Source of the DNA: Sphingobacteriales bacterium | GTDB taxonomy: Bacteria > Bacteroidota > Bacteroidia > Chitinophagales > Chitinophagaceae | Direction of reading: 5' to 3' | NCBI GenBank assembly: GCA_024640465.1 | Contig: JAHEEX010000005.1 | Coordinates: 1 to 42,895, forward strand | Length of the DNA stretch: 42,895 bases | In this document: positions 34,608 through 41,378 of the stretch, one piece after another | How positions within the stretch are numbered: position 1 is the first letter of the stretch | Layout: every line of letters begins with the position of its first letter | Notes under the pieces: generated by a model | Seen by the model: only the letters and a program-made list of their open reading frames with translations | The model's database searches: none | What the model was told of the DNA's origin: nothing | Program-made: the position numbers and the translations under genes

Positions 34608-34665
34608 ACTGTTTTTGCCTTTTATAGGTGATAGAAAACCATTGTGAAAAAGAATTGTTACAGTT

Positions 34666-35049
34666 ATGGAGGTGAATAAAATTACAGAATCAATTATTGG
34701 ATCTGCTATTGAGGTACATAAAAGACTTGGCCCGGGGCTTTTAGAATCAACATACCTGGCTTGTTTAATTTATGAGTTAAATAAGAAGAAACTGGATGTT
34801 AAGAAGCAACTTGGCCTACCGCTTGTTTATAAAGAAATAGACCTGGAAATTGGTTACCGATTAGATTTGTTGGTAGAAGACAAAGTTGTAATTGAAATCA
34901 AGTCTGTAGAGTGTTTAACTGATGTACATATAGCACAAGTACTGACGTATTTAAAACTTTCAAATGCAACAGTAGGGTTGCTTATAAATTTCAATGTTTC
35001 GCGATTAACTGATGGAATCAAAAGGTTGATAGCAAGAGACAATTTTTAA
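34666..35049 (+). CDS. GxxExxY protein (PD-(D/E)XK-like fold)
   Basis: 127 residues. The name-giving motif is in LGPGLLESTY (Gly24, Glu27, Tyr30). LDLLVEDKVVIEIKSVECL resembles the D-x(n)-ExK core of PD-(D/E)XK nucleases, and the end HIAQVLTYLKLSNATVGLLI is typical of the family. The biochemical role is unproven; proposals range from nuclease to RNA-related function. It has no operon partner. It is bracketed by direct copies of a 46-nt 'ccacagag'-type repeat, which points to spread as a unit by an unknown mechanism. Confidence 0.92.
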   Translation: MEVNKITESIIGSAIEVHKRLGPGLLESTYLACLIYELNKKKLDVKKQLGLPLVYKEIDLEIGYRLDLLVEDKVVIEIKSVECLTDVHIAQVLTYLKLSNATVGLLINFNVSRLTDGIKRLIARDNF

Positions 35050-35085
35050 TTCTTTACTACTTTATAGTTCCAGCGAAATGAATTT

Positions 35086-35130
35086 TCTCTGCGGCCCTCT
35101 TTTTAAATCTCTGTGGCTCTCTGTGGGCTA
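35086..35130. repeat. Direct copy of the GxxExxY-flanking repeat
   Basis: TCTCTGCGGCCCTCTTTTT then CTCTGTGGCTCTCTGTGGGC. It matches 34561-34606 in the same orientation with only a few changes and one-base indels, on the other side of the GxxExxY gene. Confidence 0.8.
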
Positions 35131-35144
35131 ATAAATAATTCCAG

Positions 35145-35639
35145 TTAAACTGTATTCTTAGGAAAATCAAAGAACAAAAATTCCTTTTTGGCTTTCCGGA
35201 AACCAGACCAGCTTTCCGCTGTAGTGGTTATTGCAAATATGCTGCAGGTAGGCATTTCATCAATTTCTGCAACCTGCAGCATATTCGCAAAAGCGGTGAT
35301 ACCGGGATTGTGTGAGAAAATGGCTACATGTTTAATTGAATCGTCAAGTTGACTAATGACGTTATAAAACGCATCCACACCAGCCATATATAGTTCATCC
35401 CGATAAAGAATTTTGTCTTTATCTTTTCCCAGTATTTCTGCAAAAGCCTGGGCGGTTCTTTTGGCCCTTTTGGCGGGGCTGGAAACCAATGCATCAATTT
35501 TAACAGCTTTATCCAGGAGTCGTTTTGCCATCATAGGCGCATCATGCTTTCCCCTTTCATTAAGAGGGCGTTCAAAATCAGGCAGGGAAAAATCACCCCA
35601 ACTGCTTTTTGCATGTCGTATCAATAATACTGTTTTCAT
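35145..35639 (-). CDS. SixA-type histidine phosphatase
   Basis: 164 residues. TVLLIRHAKSSWGDF holds the catalytic His9 in the RHxxS motif of the phosphoglycerate mutase-like superfamily. RPLNERGKHDAPMMAKRL, SSPAKRAKRTAQ and FSHNPGITAFANML (second catalytic His) are also as in SixA. E. coli SixA removes phosphate from histidine phosphotransfer domains, but the target here is unknown. The protein is short and cytoplasmic. It is convergent with the GxxExxY gene, and a minus-strand terminator lies just upstream (35662-35695), so it needs its own promoter. Confidence 0.9.
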   Translation of the reverse strand: MKTVLLIRHAKSSWGDFSLPDFERPLNERGKHDAPMMAKRLLDKAVKIDALVSSPAKRAKRTAQAFAEILGKDKDKILYRDELYMAGVDAFYNVISQLDDSIKHVAIFSHNPGITAFANMLQVAEIDEMPTCSIFAITTTAESWSGFRKAKKEFLFFDFPKNTV

Positions 35640-35661
35640 GAAACTGCGATACCATGAAAGT

Positions 35662-35695
35662 AAAAAAAAAGAAAGAACAAAGAATTGTTCTTTCT
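35662..35695 (-). terminator. Intrinsic terminator facing minus strand, after a 270-nt untranslated stretch
   Basis: Perfect 11-bp stem AGAAAGAACAA / TTGTTCTTTCT with a 4-nt loop, followed on the minus strand by eight or more Ts. It would end the transcript of the secreted-protein gene that stops at 35967. The 35696-35966 stretch between them holds no convincing ORF and is A/T-rich. Confidence 0.75.
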
Positions 35696-35966
35696 ATCAG
35701 GTATAGAAATGAAATAGATTCAAAAAGGGTATCAGAGTAATAATTTCTTAAATCAGGCCAAATAGGAAAGAGGGATTTATAAAAACGGGTCCAATACATT
35801 GAAAATTAATCAAATACCTTGCCAAAAAAGATTTTTTTCATTTAAAATACAAAAATTGCAGCTGAAAAGTATGGAATATAGCTTTGAGGAATAAAATATG
35901 CTACTGCTTTATGTTTCAAAATAGTTTATTTCTGTTGGCTTGGGATTTTTGACATATACAACCGTC

Positions 35967-36524
35967 TTATGGCAGGTATTCCGTTTTATAATCTTTTAAT
36001 AATTCTGCCAGGGTTTTTCCCATTTCCTGTTTTTTCTTTGGAATGATCAGTGCCGGACTAAGTTCAGGCATAATAGAGGCAAATTCTTCTTTTGTACCAT
36101 TATTGGCATCAGTAAATCGCCAGCTTTTACCCCCATCAACAGAAAGGCCAACAAGGTGGGAAACGGAACTTACAACTATGCCTTCCATCTTGATTTCTGA
36201 TAGTTGTTCAATGATACACTGTTGGGTTCCGTTATATGCCAGGACCCTGATGATCCTGCCTGCTTTCATTTCTGTAAAAGTCACATCTTTCAATAATTCG
36301 ATCTGTTTTTCCATAAATTCCACAAACCCGGATTCCCCGCCAACCAAATCCAATAAACGGGTATTATTATAATGAGCGAAAGTGGTAAAGTCTTTATTGC
36401 GAAATGCAGTTGTCATACTATCAGCTGCGGCCCTGATACCTGGAATAAGGCTCAAAGAGTCAGTTTGCGTTTTGGCTAAACTGGCCAGAAGGATGAAACA
36501 AATACTAAATATGCTTTTTCTCAT
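35967..36524 (-). CDS. Secreted protein of unknown function
   Basis: 185 residues with a signal peptide (IFSICFILLASLAKTQ). The mature part begins IPGIRAAADSMTTAFRNKDF and has FAHYNNTRLLDLVGG, GRIIRVLAYNGTQQCIIEQL and LVGLSVDGGKSWRFTD. The layout (helical start, then a curved sheet ending in a substrate-like SVDGGKSWRF strand) is loosely like exported NTF2/SnoaL-type proteins, but I cannot assign a family. It is divergent from the PfkB kinase gene, with 63 nt between the start codons. Confidence 0.72.
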   Translation of the reverse strand: MRKSIFSICFILLASLAKTQTDSLSLIPGIRAAADSMTTAFRNKDFTTFAHYNNTRLLDLVGGESGFVEFMEKQIELLKDVTFTEMKAGRIIRVLAYNGTQQCIIEQLSEIKMEGIVVSSVSHLVGLSVDGGKSWRFTDANNGTKEEFASIMPELSPALIIPKKKQEMGKTLAELLKDYKTEYLP

Positions 36525-36559
36525 TGCTTTATTTTCAGGTGAAAAATACTATTTCCACT

Positions 36560-36567
36560 TACCTTTG
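36560..36567 (+). promoter_or_regulatory. Putative -7 box for the PfkB gene (TACCTTTG)
   Basis: TACCTTTG matches TAnnTTTG, 20 nt before the ATG at 36588. The -33 box is not clear. Confidence 0.4.
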
Positions 36568-36587
36568 CCAAGTTTAAAAAAATAAAT

Positions 36588-37511
36588 ATGTCACTTATAG
36601 TTGTTGGCTCCATGGCTTTTGATCAGATAGAAACCCCGTTTGGAAAAAGCGACCGTATTGTGGGGGGAGCCGCAACATATATCGCCTGGAGTGCCTCCAA
36701 TTTTGCTAAACCGGTTAACCAGATTTCCGTTGTTGGCGGTGATTTTCCCAAAGAAGAACTGCAGGCATTGCAGGATAGGGGCGTGGTACTGGAAGGGGTG
36801 CAAATAAAAGAAGACGAAAAATCATTTTTCTGGGCAGGAAAATATCATATGGATATGAACTCCAGAGATACGCTGGATACTCAGTTAAATGTACTGGCTA
36901 ATTTTGTGCCTGTTGTTCCAGACAGTTACCAGGGTAGTGAATTTTTAATGTTGGGAAACCTTGTACCTTCTATTCAGCATAGCGTGATAAATCAAATGAA
37001 AACCAGGCCTAAACTGATTGTCCTGGATACAATGAATTTCTGGATGGAAACAGCCATGGAGGATCTTGAAAAGGTTTTAAAAGATGTAGATGTGCTATTG
37101 ATCAATGATAGCGAAGCCCGTGAATTGAGTGCACAGTATTCACTGGTAAAAGCAGCCAGGGAAATTATGAAGATGGGGCCTAAATACCTGGTAATTAAAA
37201 AGGGTGAACATGGTGCATTGCTTTTCTACGACGATGAGGTTTTTGTAGCTCCGGCACTTCCGCTGGAAGATGTATTTGACCCAACAGGAGCTGGAGATAC
37301 ATTTGCCGGTGGATTTATAGGTCATCTTGCCCGCACAAAGGATATCTCATTTGAGAACATGAAAACTGCCGTCATTGTTGGATCAGCTATGGCATCTTTC
37401 TGTGTGGAGAAATTTGGTAATACACGGTTGAAAGAAATTTCTAAGGAAGATATTGATAACCGCATACGCCAGTTTGTAAACCTGGTGAATTTTGATATAC
37501 AGTTAATATGA
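36588..37511 (+). CDS. PfkB-family carbohydrate/nucleoside kinase
   Basis: 307 residues of the ribokinase fold. The start IVVGSMAFDQIETPFGK and RIVGGAATYIAWSASNF hold the substrate-binding Gly-Gly motif. LIVLDTMNFWMETAMEDL and VLLINDSEARELS are the usual central segments, and the second PfkB signature DPTGAGDTFAGGFIGHLA carries the catalytic Asp in the GAGD anion hole. A sugar or nucleoside is phosphorylated with ATP; the substrate cannot be predicted from this sequence. It is a single gene with no clear partner. Confidence 0.9.
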   Translation: MSLIVVGSMAFDQIETPFGKSDRIVGGAATYIAWSASNFAKPVNQISVVGGDFPKEELQALQDRGVVLEGVQIKEDEKSFFWAGKYHMDMNSRDTLDTQLNVLANFVPVVPDSYQGSEFLMLGNLVPSIQHSVINQMKTRPKLIVLDTMNFWMETAMEDLEKVLKDVDVLLINDSEARELSAQYSLVKAAREIMKMGPKYLVIKKGEHGALLFYDDEVFVAPALPLEDVFDPTGAGDTFAGGFIGHLARTKDISFENMKTAVIVGSAMASFCVEKFGNTRLKEISKEDIDNRIRQFVNLVNFDIQLI

Positions 37512-37553
37512 CAATTCTTATTGTGATGGTATTTAATTTTTAGCCTCCATGTA

Positions 37554-39263
37554 TTACATTTTATAGGCGAGTACAATACCCCTTTTCATTATTTTTCTTT
37601 TGCCTTCCAGGTTAAAGATCTCCGTCACCAAATAATATATTCCCACAGGAAGACTATGGGTTTTTTCATCCAGTCCATTCCATCGAAAGAATCCGCTGGT
37701 ACCACAAAGATTATTCCTAACCAGGTATCTCACGGGTCGGCCACCATGATCAAAAATGATGATGGAGCAAGTATATCCGGGACCCGGAAATTTGTATTGA
37801 ATGGTTAGTTGATCGTCATGACCATCCTGATCCGGGGAAAAGGTCAACGGACTGATATTGATTTCGCCTTCAACCGGGTCTTCCTGGCGGAACTGTGAAT
37901 TGACATATCCCGGAGTACCATAGCCTGCATCAGTTGCCGCTGATTGCCAGTTTGCCGGGTCTTGTGAAAGGCTTGCCGGATTGATGCGTTCCAGGGACAC
38001 GCCTTCCCTGTTAGCTAAGAGTGGAAAATGGTAGTCATCCTTATATGTAAAAAGGTCCAGTTCTTTACCCTGTGAATCCATTATCATAACCAGGCCCTGA
38101 TCATCCGGATAGGAAGGCATTTCGGGTAAACTAAGTATATGTTGCCTGTCTTTGACTATATACTCACGCTCAACTATATCCGAATTTTCTGTCAGGGCGT
38201 AAAATTCACCCGGGAAAAGCAGAAATGGGGACTCGCTGCATTTTTTCAGGCTCCCTGCAGGGCCATTCCGTTGGTTTCCTATGTAAATGTTTTGCAGGTT
38301 CAGGATACCCGGCCCACGGTTAAATAATTCAACATAATCAACACCCCCGGGCCTTGGGTCAAAGAGTATTTCATTAATCCTCAATTGTCCATCAATAGGA
38401 GGCAGGGGAATTCCGGTTTTAACTTCCCCCTGGTCCTGGCTGGTATTTCCGGCACAGTCTGTTGACTCTTTGACGCGCAAAAAATACACCTGTGTTCTTT
38501 CTAAAGGTGTTGACAAGCGCAAGAGGGCTTCTTTGAATAGTGGTGCAGCCAGGCTTACAGAAAACGGACGACCAATACCTGGTCCGATCTCATATCGTTG
38601 AGGGTTAACCGAAATGGTGCTATCAAGGCTTTCATTAAATACAGCCGCAACAGTAATGCTGTCGATAGTGTAACTGCGCAGCAAGATTGGTGGCGACTTG
38701 TCCGGGGCAACTGCATTTACGCTATTCATTTTACCGGGTGTTCCACCTTTATCTGCAATACTCGCCACCCAATTTTCACTTTCTTTACAGGGCATACGGA
38801 GGTCGATCATTTCCAGCGACCAACCGCCTTCCTGTTTCAATTGATTTCTGTACCATTCCGGTTTATAAGATATGGCATGAACTGTTTTTCCTTCGGGAGA
38901 TATAAGCACAATTACATCTCCGGTATTATCGAGGGAGGGGAATGCACTAACCCCTATGGCTGCCCCAAATGCATTGAAAGAATGTATAAAAGCCCGGGGG
39001 CATATAATCACCTGGCTATCTGCCTGAAGCAAAAATGGGCCTGCAATTGTTGCTATGCTATTACCGTCTGAAATTTTCCATTTGTCGAGGTTAATACTTC
39101 GATCGGATATGTTGGTTAATTCCAGGAATTCGCTGTTGGGAAGACCAACAGATGGAGAGGGATCCGGGAAAATTTCAGAGATGACTATGTCATACCTGTT
39201 TATATTTTGAGCAGGCAGGTATTTAGTAAACAGGCAAAAAAGGAAGAGACATACATTTTTCAT
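37554..39263 (-). CDS. Secreted lamin-tail-domain protein with Ig-like and C-terminal FlgD-like/CTD segment
   Basis: 569 residues with a signal peptide (FLFCLFTKYLPAQ). A first lamin-tail domain is at about 25-130 (IVISEIFPDPSPSVGLPNSE, LELTNISDRSINLDKWKISD). An Ig/Big-like domain is at about 180-280 (TIDSITVAAVFNESLDS). A second lamin-tail domain is at about 295-425 (LRINEILFDPRPGGVDYVEL). The C-terminal part has FSPDQDGHDDQLTIQY and FFRWNGLDEKTHSLPVGIYY, like the gliding/type IX-secreted C-terminal region of Bacteroidota (CHU_C/FlgD-like). This points to a cell-surface or secreted protein; its role is unknown. It is divergent from asd, with the asd leader in the shared gap. Confidence 0.87.
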   Translation of the reverse strand: MKNVCLFLFCLFTKYLPAQNINRYDIVISEIFPDPSPSVGLPNSEFLELTNISDRSINLDKWKISDGNSIATIAGPFLLQADSQVIICPRAFIHSFNAFGAAIGVSAFPSLDNTGDVIVLISPEGKTVHAISYKPEWYRNQLKQEGGWSLEMIDLRMPCKESENWVASIADKGGTPGKMNSVNAVAPDKSPPILLRSYTIDSITVAAVFNESLDSTISVNPQRYEIGPGIGRPFSVSLAAPLFKEALLRLSTPLERTQVYFLRVKESTDCAGNTSQDQGEVKTGIPLPPIDGQLRINEILFDPRPGGVDYVELFNRGPGILNLQNIYIGNQRNGPAGSLKKCSESPFLLFPGEFYALTENSDIVEREYIVKDRQHILSLPEMPSYPDDQGLVMIMDSQGKELDLFTYKDDYHFPLLANREGVSLERINPASLSQDPANWQSAATDAGYGTPGYVNSQFRQEDPVEGEINISPLTFSPDQDGHDDQLTIQYKFPGPGYTCSIIIFDHGGRPVRYLVRNNLCGTSGFFRWNGLDEKTHSLPVGIYYLVTEIFNLEGKRKIMKRGIVLAYKM

Positions 39264-39316
39264 CCGGGCAATTTAATATCCTGATGCCACCATAAAAAAG
39301 CGGGTTACAACATTTA

Positions 39317-39348
39317 TTTGGCAGAAAAAACTTTCCCCTTTACTTTTG
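39317..39348 (+). promoter_or_regulatory. Bacteroidota-type promoter of the asd leader (TTTG-N20-TACTTTTG)
   Basis: -33 TTTG at 39317-39320 and -7 TACTTTTG at 39341-39348, spaced by 20 nt. Both match the Bacteroidota consensus TTTG-N19-21-TAnnTTTG. Transcription would start about 39352-39356, so the leader ORF at 39357 would have almost no 5' UTR. This is the best promoter match in the window. Confidence 0.7.
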
Positions 39349-39356
39349 GACACGAA

Positions 39357-39419
39357 ATGCAATTGAGAAAAAAACATACAAAACAGATTAAAAAACATTC
39401 CTCTAAAGCGGAAGGTTAA
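39357..39419 (+). CDS. Lysine-rich leader peptide of asd
   Basis: 20 residues: MQLRKKHTKQIKKHSSKAEG, then TAA. Six of 20 codons are lysine (positions 5, 6, 9, 12, 13 and 17), all AAA; none of the other aspartate-family end products is enriched (one Thr, only the starting Met). It starts within a few nt of the predicted transcription start. Its last codons and stop (39406-39417) repeat exactly the 12 nt at 39460-39471 that form the 3' arm of the terminator before asd. Short length, residue bias, position and overlap with alternative RNA pairings make it a probable attenuation leader. It has no protein function of its own that I would propose. Confidence 0.72.
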   Translation: MQLRKKHTKQIKKHSSKAEG

Positions 39420-39477
39420 GATATTTTGTATGTTACTAAATATGTCTAAAGCCTTCCGGAAGCGGAAGGTTTTTTTT
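39374..39477 (+). promoter_or_regulatory. Transcription attenuator with alternative helices upstream of asd
   Basis: Five pairing segments are visible. Segment 1 is ACATACAAAA (39374-39383, over the His-Thr-Lys codons). Segment 2 is CGGAAGGTT (39409-39417, end of the leader ORF). Segment 3 is TTTTGTATGT (39424-39433). Segment 4 is AGCCTTCCG (39450-39458). Segment 5 is CGGAAGG (39463-39469). Helix 1:3 is 10 bp perfect and 4:5 is the terminator. Helix 2:4 (about 9 bp with one G-U) excludes 4:5 and acts as antiterminator. A ribosome stalled on Lys codons would cover 1 and leave 2 free to pair with 4, giving readthrough. A ribosome at the stop covers 2 and allows termination. Lysine as the signal is inferred. 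Confidence 0.68.
39448..39477 (+). terminator. Intrinsic terminator arm of the asd attenuator
   Basis: CCTTCCG-GAAG-CGGAAGG, extendable by a G-U and three A-T pairs, followed by eight Ts (39470-39477). It lies 57 nt before the asd ATG, in the leader and not behind a gene, as expected for an attenuator. Confidence 0.9.
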
Positions 39478-39523
39478 ATAATCCATTTTTAAACAATAAA
39501 ACTTCCTCTGAAAAGGGGATGAA

Positions 39524-39530
39524 AGGAGGA
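39524..39530 (+). promoter_or_regulatory. Strong Shine-Dalgarno of asd (AGGAGGA)
   Basis: AGGAGGA ends 4 nt before the ATG at 39535. Most genes in the window have no such site, so this fixes the asd start and is unusual here. Confidence 0.75.
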
Positions 39531-39534
39531 CCAA

Positions 39535-40542
39535 ATGAAAGTTGCTGTAGTTGGCGCCACCGGACTGGTGGGCACAAAAATGTTAGCTGTTCTGGCAGAA
39601 AGAAATTTTCCTGTAGACGAACTCATTCCTGTTGCATCAGAGAAATCCATTGGAAAGGAAGTCTTCTATAAAGGGAAAGCATTTAAGGTAGTGGGCGTGC
39701 AGGAAGCCATTGCAGCTAAACCGGATGTAGCCCTCTTTTCCGCAGGAGGCAGTACCTCATTGGAACAGGCACCTCTTTTTGCTGCGGCAGGGATAACTGT
39801 AATTGACAATTCTTCTGCATGGCGGATGGACCCTACAAAAAAACTGGTTGTGCCAGAGATCAATGCAGGTGAATTAACCCGTAATGATAAGATTATTGCC
39901 AATCCAAACTGCTCTACAATTCAGATGGTGGTTGCATTGAACCCATTACACAGGAAATATACAATAAAAAGGATCGTTGTTTCAACATATCAGAGTGTTA
40001 CAGGTACCGGTAAAAAGGCGGTGGATCAATTGATGGGAGAACGTCAAAAAGCAGTACAGGGAAGTGCTGCAGATTACCCGATGGCCTATAAATATCCTAT
40101 TGATCTTAACGTTATCCCCCAGATTGATGTATTTCTTGAAAATGGATATACGAAAGAAGAAATGAAGATGGTGAATGAAACTAAAAAAATAATGGGCGAT
40201 AATTCCATCCAGGTTACAGCAACTACAGTACGCATTCCCGTTATGGGCGGACACAGCGAAAGTGTAAATGTGGAATTTGAACATGAATTTGATTTGGCTG
40301 AACTTCGAAACCTCCTGATCAGTGCGCCAGGTGTTGTGGTAGTGGACGATCCTTCTAACCAACAGTATCCAATGCCCATGGATGCACACGAAAGGGACGA
40401 GGTTTTTGTTGGCCGGCTGAGAAGGGATGAAACGCAACCCAAAACGTTGAATATGTGGATCGTATCTGATAACCTTCGTAAGGGAGCGGCTACAAACGCG
40501 GTTCAGATTGCAGAGTATCTTGCTGCTAAGGGATTGTTATAG
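39535..40542 (+). CDS. asd: Aspartate-semialdehyde dehydrogenase
   Basis: 335 residues. It makes L-aspartate-semialdehyde from aspartyl phosphate with NADPH, the branch point for lysine/diaminopimelate, threonine and methionine. The NADP-binding motif is VAVVGATGLVGTKML (GATGLVG). The nucleophile is Cys126 in IANPNCSTIQMV, and the acid/base is His240 in RIPVMGGHSES. The ASD-specific SAGGSTS and Arg in that RIPV motif are also present. It is a single gene with a strong Shine-Dalgarno, preceded by a lysine-codon leader peptide and terminator, so expression is probably attenuated when lysine is plentiful (inference). Confidence 0.97.
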   Translation: MKVAVVGATGLVGTKMLAVLAERNFPVDELIPVASEKSIGKEVFYKGKAFKVVGVQEAIAAKPDVALFSAGGSTSLEQAPLFAAAGITVIDNSSAWRMDPTKKLVVPEINAGELTRNDKIIANPNCSTIQMVVALNPLHRKYTIKRIVVSTYQSVTGTGKKAVDQLMGERQKAVQGSAADYPMAYKYPIDLNVIPQIDVFLENGYTKEEMKMVNETKKIMGDNSIQVTATTVRIPVMGGHSESVNVEFEHEFDLAELRNLLISAPGVVVVDDPSNQQYPMPMDAHERDEVFVGRLRRDETQPKTLNMWIVSDNLRKGAATNAVQIAEYLAAKGLL

Positions 40543-40543
40543 T

Positions 40544-40574
40544 TTAACCGCAAAGAAATTAATGGCGCTAAGAA
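40544..40574. repeat. Dispersed intergenic repeat, copy 2
   Basis: TTAACCGCAAAG-N10-CGCTAAGAA, directly behind the asd stop codon. Same blocks and spacing as 19653-19683. Confidence 0.6.
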
Positions 40575-40582
40575 TTATGCTG

Positions 40583-41251
40583 TTAATCTTTTATTGCCCG
40601 GTTAATGAATTCAATCAGTGGTTGCAATGCCTGCAATGCAGCCACTGATTTTTTTACTAATTCAGGGTCTGTTAATTCATTATCCGCTATTGGTTTCATG
40701 GCGGTGAAACTTTTTAGTTTCAGGAATTCTGCTGCAGGGTTATCTGCTTCATATCCTTTTGGTACACGTTGCAGTTTATAGTCCTCACCTTCGTATATTT
40801 CGCCATATGCTTTTTTGAAACCAGCCGCCCCGGTAATTTTCTTAAACTCATTAAAGCAATAGTCGATCTCCTGCCTTACCTGAGCCAGTTCTTTTGGCAT
40901 GGGCATCCAAAGTCCGCCACCAATAAAAGATGCCCCGGGTTCCAGGTGGAAATAATAACCTGCGAGGTTTGATTTCTTTCCGCCCTTATTGATAAATGCG
41001 CCAAAATTGCTTTTGTATGGAGATTTATCTTTCGAAAAACGTACATCCCGGTTTATCCGGAACATACATTCTTTGGCTTTTATTCCTCCGATTGTTTCGT
41101 CAGATTTTGCCAGTTTGTCTATCACCTGCTGGATAAATGTTTCATAGTCTTTTTTTGCTGTTTCGTAAATAGGTCTGTTGGCATCAAACCAGGGTTTGTT
41201 GTTATTCTTTTTCAGGTTTTTCAGAAACTTTATGGTAGCTGGCTGAAGCAT
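40583..41251 (-). CDS. DUF2461-family protein
   Basis: 222 residues, the usual length of the DUF2461/TIGR02453 family. Family segments seen are FLKNLKKNNNKPWFDANRPI at the N-terminus, MFRINRDVRFSKDKSPYKSN in the middle, FHLEPGASFIGGGLWMPMPK, and LKSFTAMKPIADNEL near the end. No catalytic function is established for the family as far as I know. It is cytoplasmic with no signal peptide. It is a minus-strand gene separated from the upstream HNH gene by a long hairpin terminator, so it is probably transcribed alone. Confidence 0.92.
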   Translation of the reverse strand: MLQPATIKFLKNLKKNNNKPWFDANRPIYETAKKDYETFIQQVIDKLAKSDETIGGIKAKECMFRINRDVRFSKDKSPYKSNFGAFINKGGKKSNLAGYYFHLEPGASFIGGGLWMPMPKELAQVRQEIDYCFNEFKKITGAAGFKKAYGEIYEGEDYKLQRVPKGYEADNPAAEFLKLKSFTAMKPIADNELTDPELVKKSVAALQALQPLIEFINRAIKD

Positions 41252-41275
41252 ATGAATTGATTAAAAAATGAACAT

Positions 41276-41357
41276 AAAAAATCGCGCAAATGGCATGTAT
41301 GGTATTCGCTTTCAAAAAGGGTTTGCGAATATACCAAACGTGTTTATCTGCGCGATT
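41276..41357 (-). terminator. Long hairpin (78 nt) ending the HNH gene transcript
   Basis: Outer arms AATCGCGCA (41280-41288) and TGCGCGATT (41349-41357) are a perfect 9-bp match. Inner arms TATGGTATTCGC and GCGAATATACCA pair with a two-base bulge, and the linker between them pairs in part. On the minus strand the stem is followed by six Ts (41281-41276). It starts about 21 nt after the HNH stop. Confidence 0.72.
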
Positions 41358-41378
41358 GGACATGGATAAGAAACGGGA

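Noticed and set aside
35653-35739. 28-codon ORF in the sixA upstream gap
   Set aside because: Runs through the terminator stem and A-run, giving a lysine tract; no sign of a real gene.
39357-39477. Lysine (L-box) riboswitch before asd
   Set aside because: The leader is only about 180 nt with no five-way-junction-like set of stems; the leader-peptide attenuator explains the elements better.
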